Below are positions 5,229 to 5,751 of a stretch of DNA of 5,751 nt, in pieces. A program made the position numbers and the translations under genes. The notes beneath the pieces were generated by a model. It saw nothing but the letters and a program-made list of their open reading frames with translations, searched no databases and was not told the DNA's origin. Position 1 is the stretch's first letter. Every line of letters begins with the position of its first letter. The stretch lies in the NCBI GenBank assembly GCA_029932795.1, contig JAOZPL010000141.1, positions 1-5,751 of the forward strand, given 5' to 3'. Source of the DNA: Candidatus Zixiibacteriota bacterium. Its GTDB lineage: Bacteria > Zixibacteria > MSB-5A5 > GN15 > FEB-12.

Positions 5229-5751
5229 TCAACCCTGTTCGCCGCGCGTCGCCGGTAGTGCAAAGAACGACTTGAAGCAGAAGACAAACCAGAGTAACAG
5301 GGGGAGAAACGGATCGATGATCCGGCGGTTGAGCTCCAGCGCCCACATCCAGAACCAGTGCCAGTTGACACTGTAGCCAATCAGGGCGGGATATTCACGG
5401 GAGAGATCTCGGACCAGAATCCAGCGGGTGTTTTTCGCAAAAATGGTTAGATCGCAAACATGCCATAAAATAAGAACCACCGGACTGATCAGCAGGAACT
5501 TCCACCGCGCCGATCGTCCCATAAACAGGCACGAGGCCAGAAACAACGCCGCCCAGAGACTCAGATTGTAAGAAACCAGATCGGTCGGTCTCTTGCCGCT
5601 CAGCCCGAATACCTGCCGGTTGTAACCCCGACCTATTCTCACCTGCGCGTTCACCTCGAACCTGCCCTGCACAATGGTGATAACGTACGTGGTGTCGGCG
5701 GTCTCGATAGCGTTGACAAACCATTCGGAGACTGTCGCCAGAACCTGGCTT
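5229..5751 (-). CDS. Multi-pass membrane protein, possibly exosortase-associated; N-terminus beyond window
   Basis: The minus-strand frame is open from the right edge to TGA at 5229-5231 and shows the last 173 residues; the start lies outside. The visible part opens with a soluble, beta-rich stretch (TTYVITIVQGRFEVNAQVRI), then the hydrophobic segments YNLSLWAALFLASCLF, KFLLISPVVLILWHVC and a last one around IIDPFLPLLLWFVFCF, with an aromatic patch NWHWFWMWALELNRR before the last. I recognise no catalytic motif. The order (extracytoplasmic beta stretch, a YNLxLxxALxLAS-type segment, hydrophobic pairs, terminal P-x-LPLLLW helix) resembles small membrane proteins encoded beside exosortase/archaeosortase genes, such as the XrtH-associated type. 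That is pattern memory and only tentative. The gene converges on the SBBP gene; its promoter is outside the window. Confidence 0.72.
   Translation of the reverse strand, partial: SQVLATVSEWFVNAIETADTTYVITIVQGRFEVNAQVRIGRGYNRQVFGLSGKRPTDLVSYNLSLWAALFLASCLFMGRSARWKFLLISPVVLILWHVCDLTIFAKNTRWILVRDLSREYPALIGYSVNWHWFWMWALELNRRIIDPFLPLLLWFVFCFKSFFALPATRGEQG

Overview
The window looks like chromosomal DNA of an uncultured or little-studied bacterium of moderate GC content. The best lineage clue is the C-terminal module of the large plus-strand protein. It is a pair of dockerin/EF-hand-like repeats with the cores VDISDLTALIDYLF and VDIADLTALIDFLF, preceded by a CC-x-G-x-x-GNVD lead-in. I associate this type of tail with Zixibacteria and neighbouring candidate phyla. 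That assignment is from memory of the family and was not searched. Nothing in the window indicates phage, plasmid or CRISPR content.

Layout. (1) 1-1168, minus strand: an NCS2/AzgA-type (COG2252) purine permease whose C-terminal end is cut by the left edge. (2) 1169-1369: a gap with a good sigma70-type promoter, two compact palindromes around that promoter, and a small hairpin nearer the upstream gene. (3) 1370-2188, minus strand: a ZIP-family metal transporter. (4) 2189-2508: a divergent control region. It holds a minus-strand promoter overlaid by a 24-bp dyad, a second 21-bp dyad, and a plus-strand promoter with a perfect TTGACA box. (5) 2509-4920, plus strand: an 803-residue exported protein made of a signal peptide, an N-terminal domain of the kind found before SBBP repeats, seven SBBP blades (probably a closed seven-bladed beta-propeller) and the dockerin-like tail. 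(6) 4921-5228: a non-coding convergent gap with two long-range inverted repeats, one of which looks like a tiny transposon-derived element. (7) 5229-5751, minus strand: the C-terminal 173 residues of a multi-pass membrane protein that runs off the right edge. Its layout recalls exosortase-associated membrane proteins.

Function. The left half is transport: purine base uptake and divalent metal transport. The two genes share a strand but each has its own promoter-like sequence, so they need not be one operon. The right half concerns the cell surface or secretion. I see no complete novel system. The most interesting items are the seven-blade SBBP plus dockerin-like protein with cysteines confined to its last two blades, the operator-like dyads over three promoters, the 66-bp inverted-repeat element, and the possible exosortase-associated gene at the right edge.
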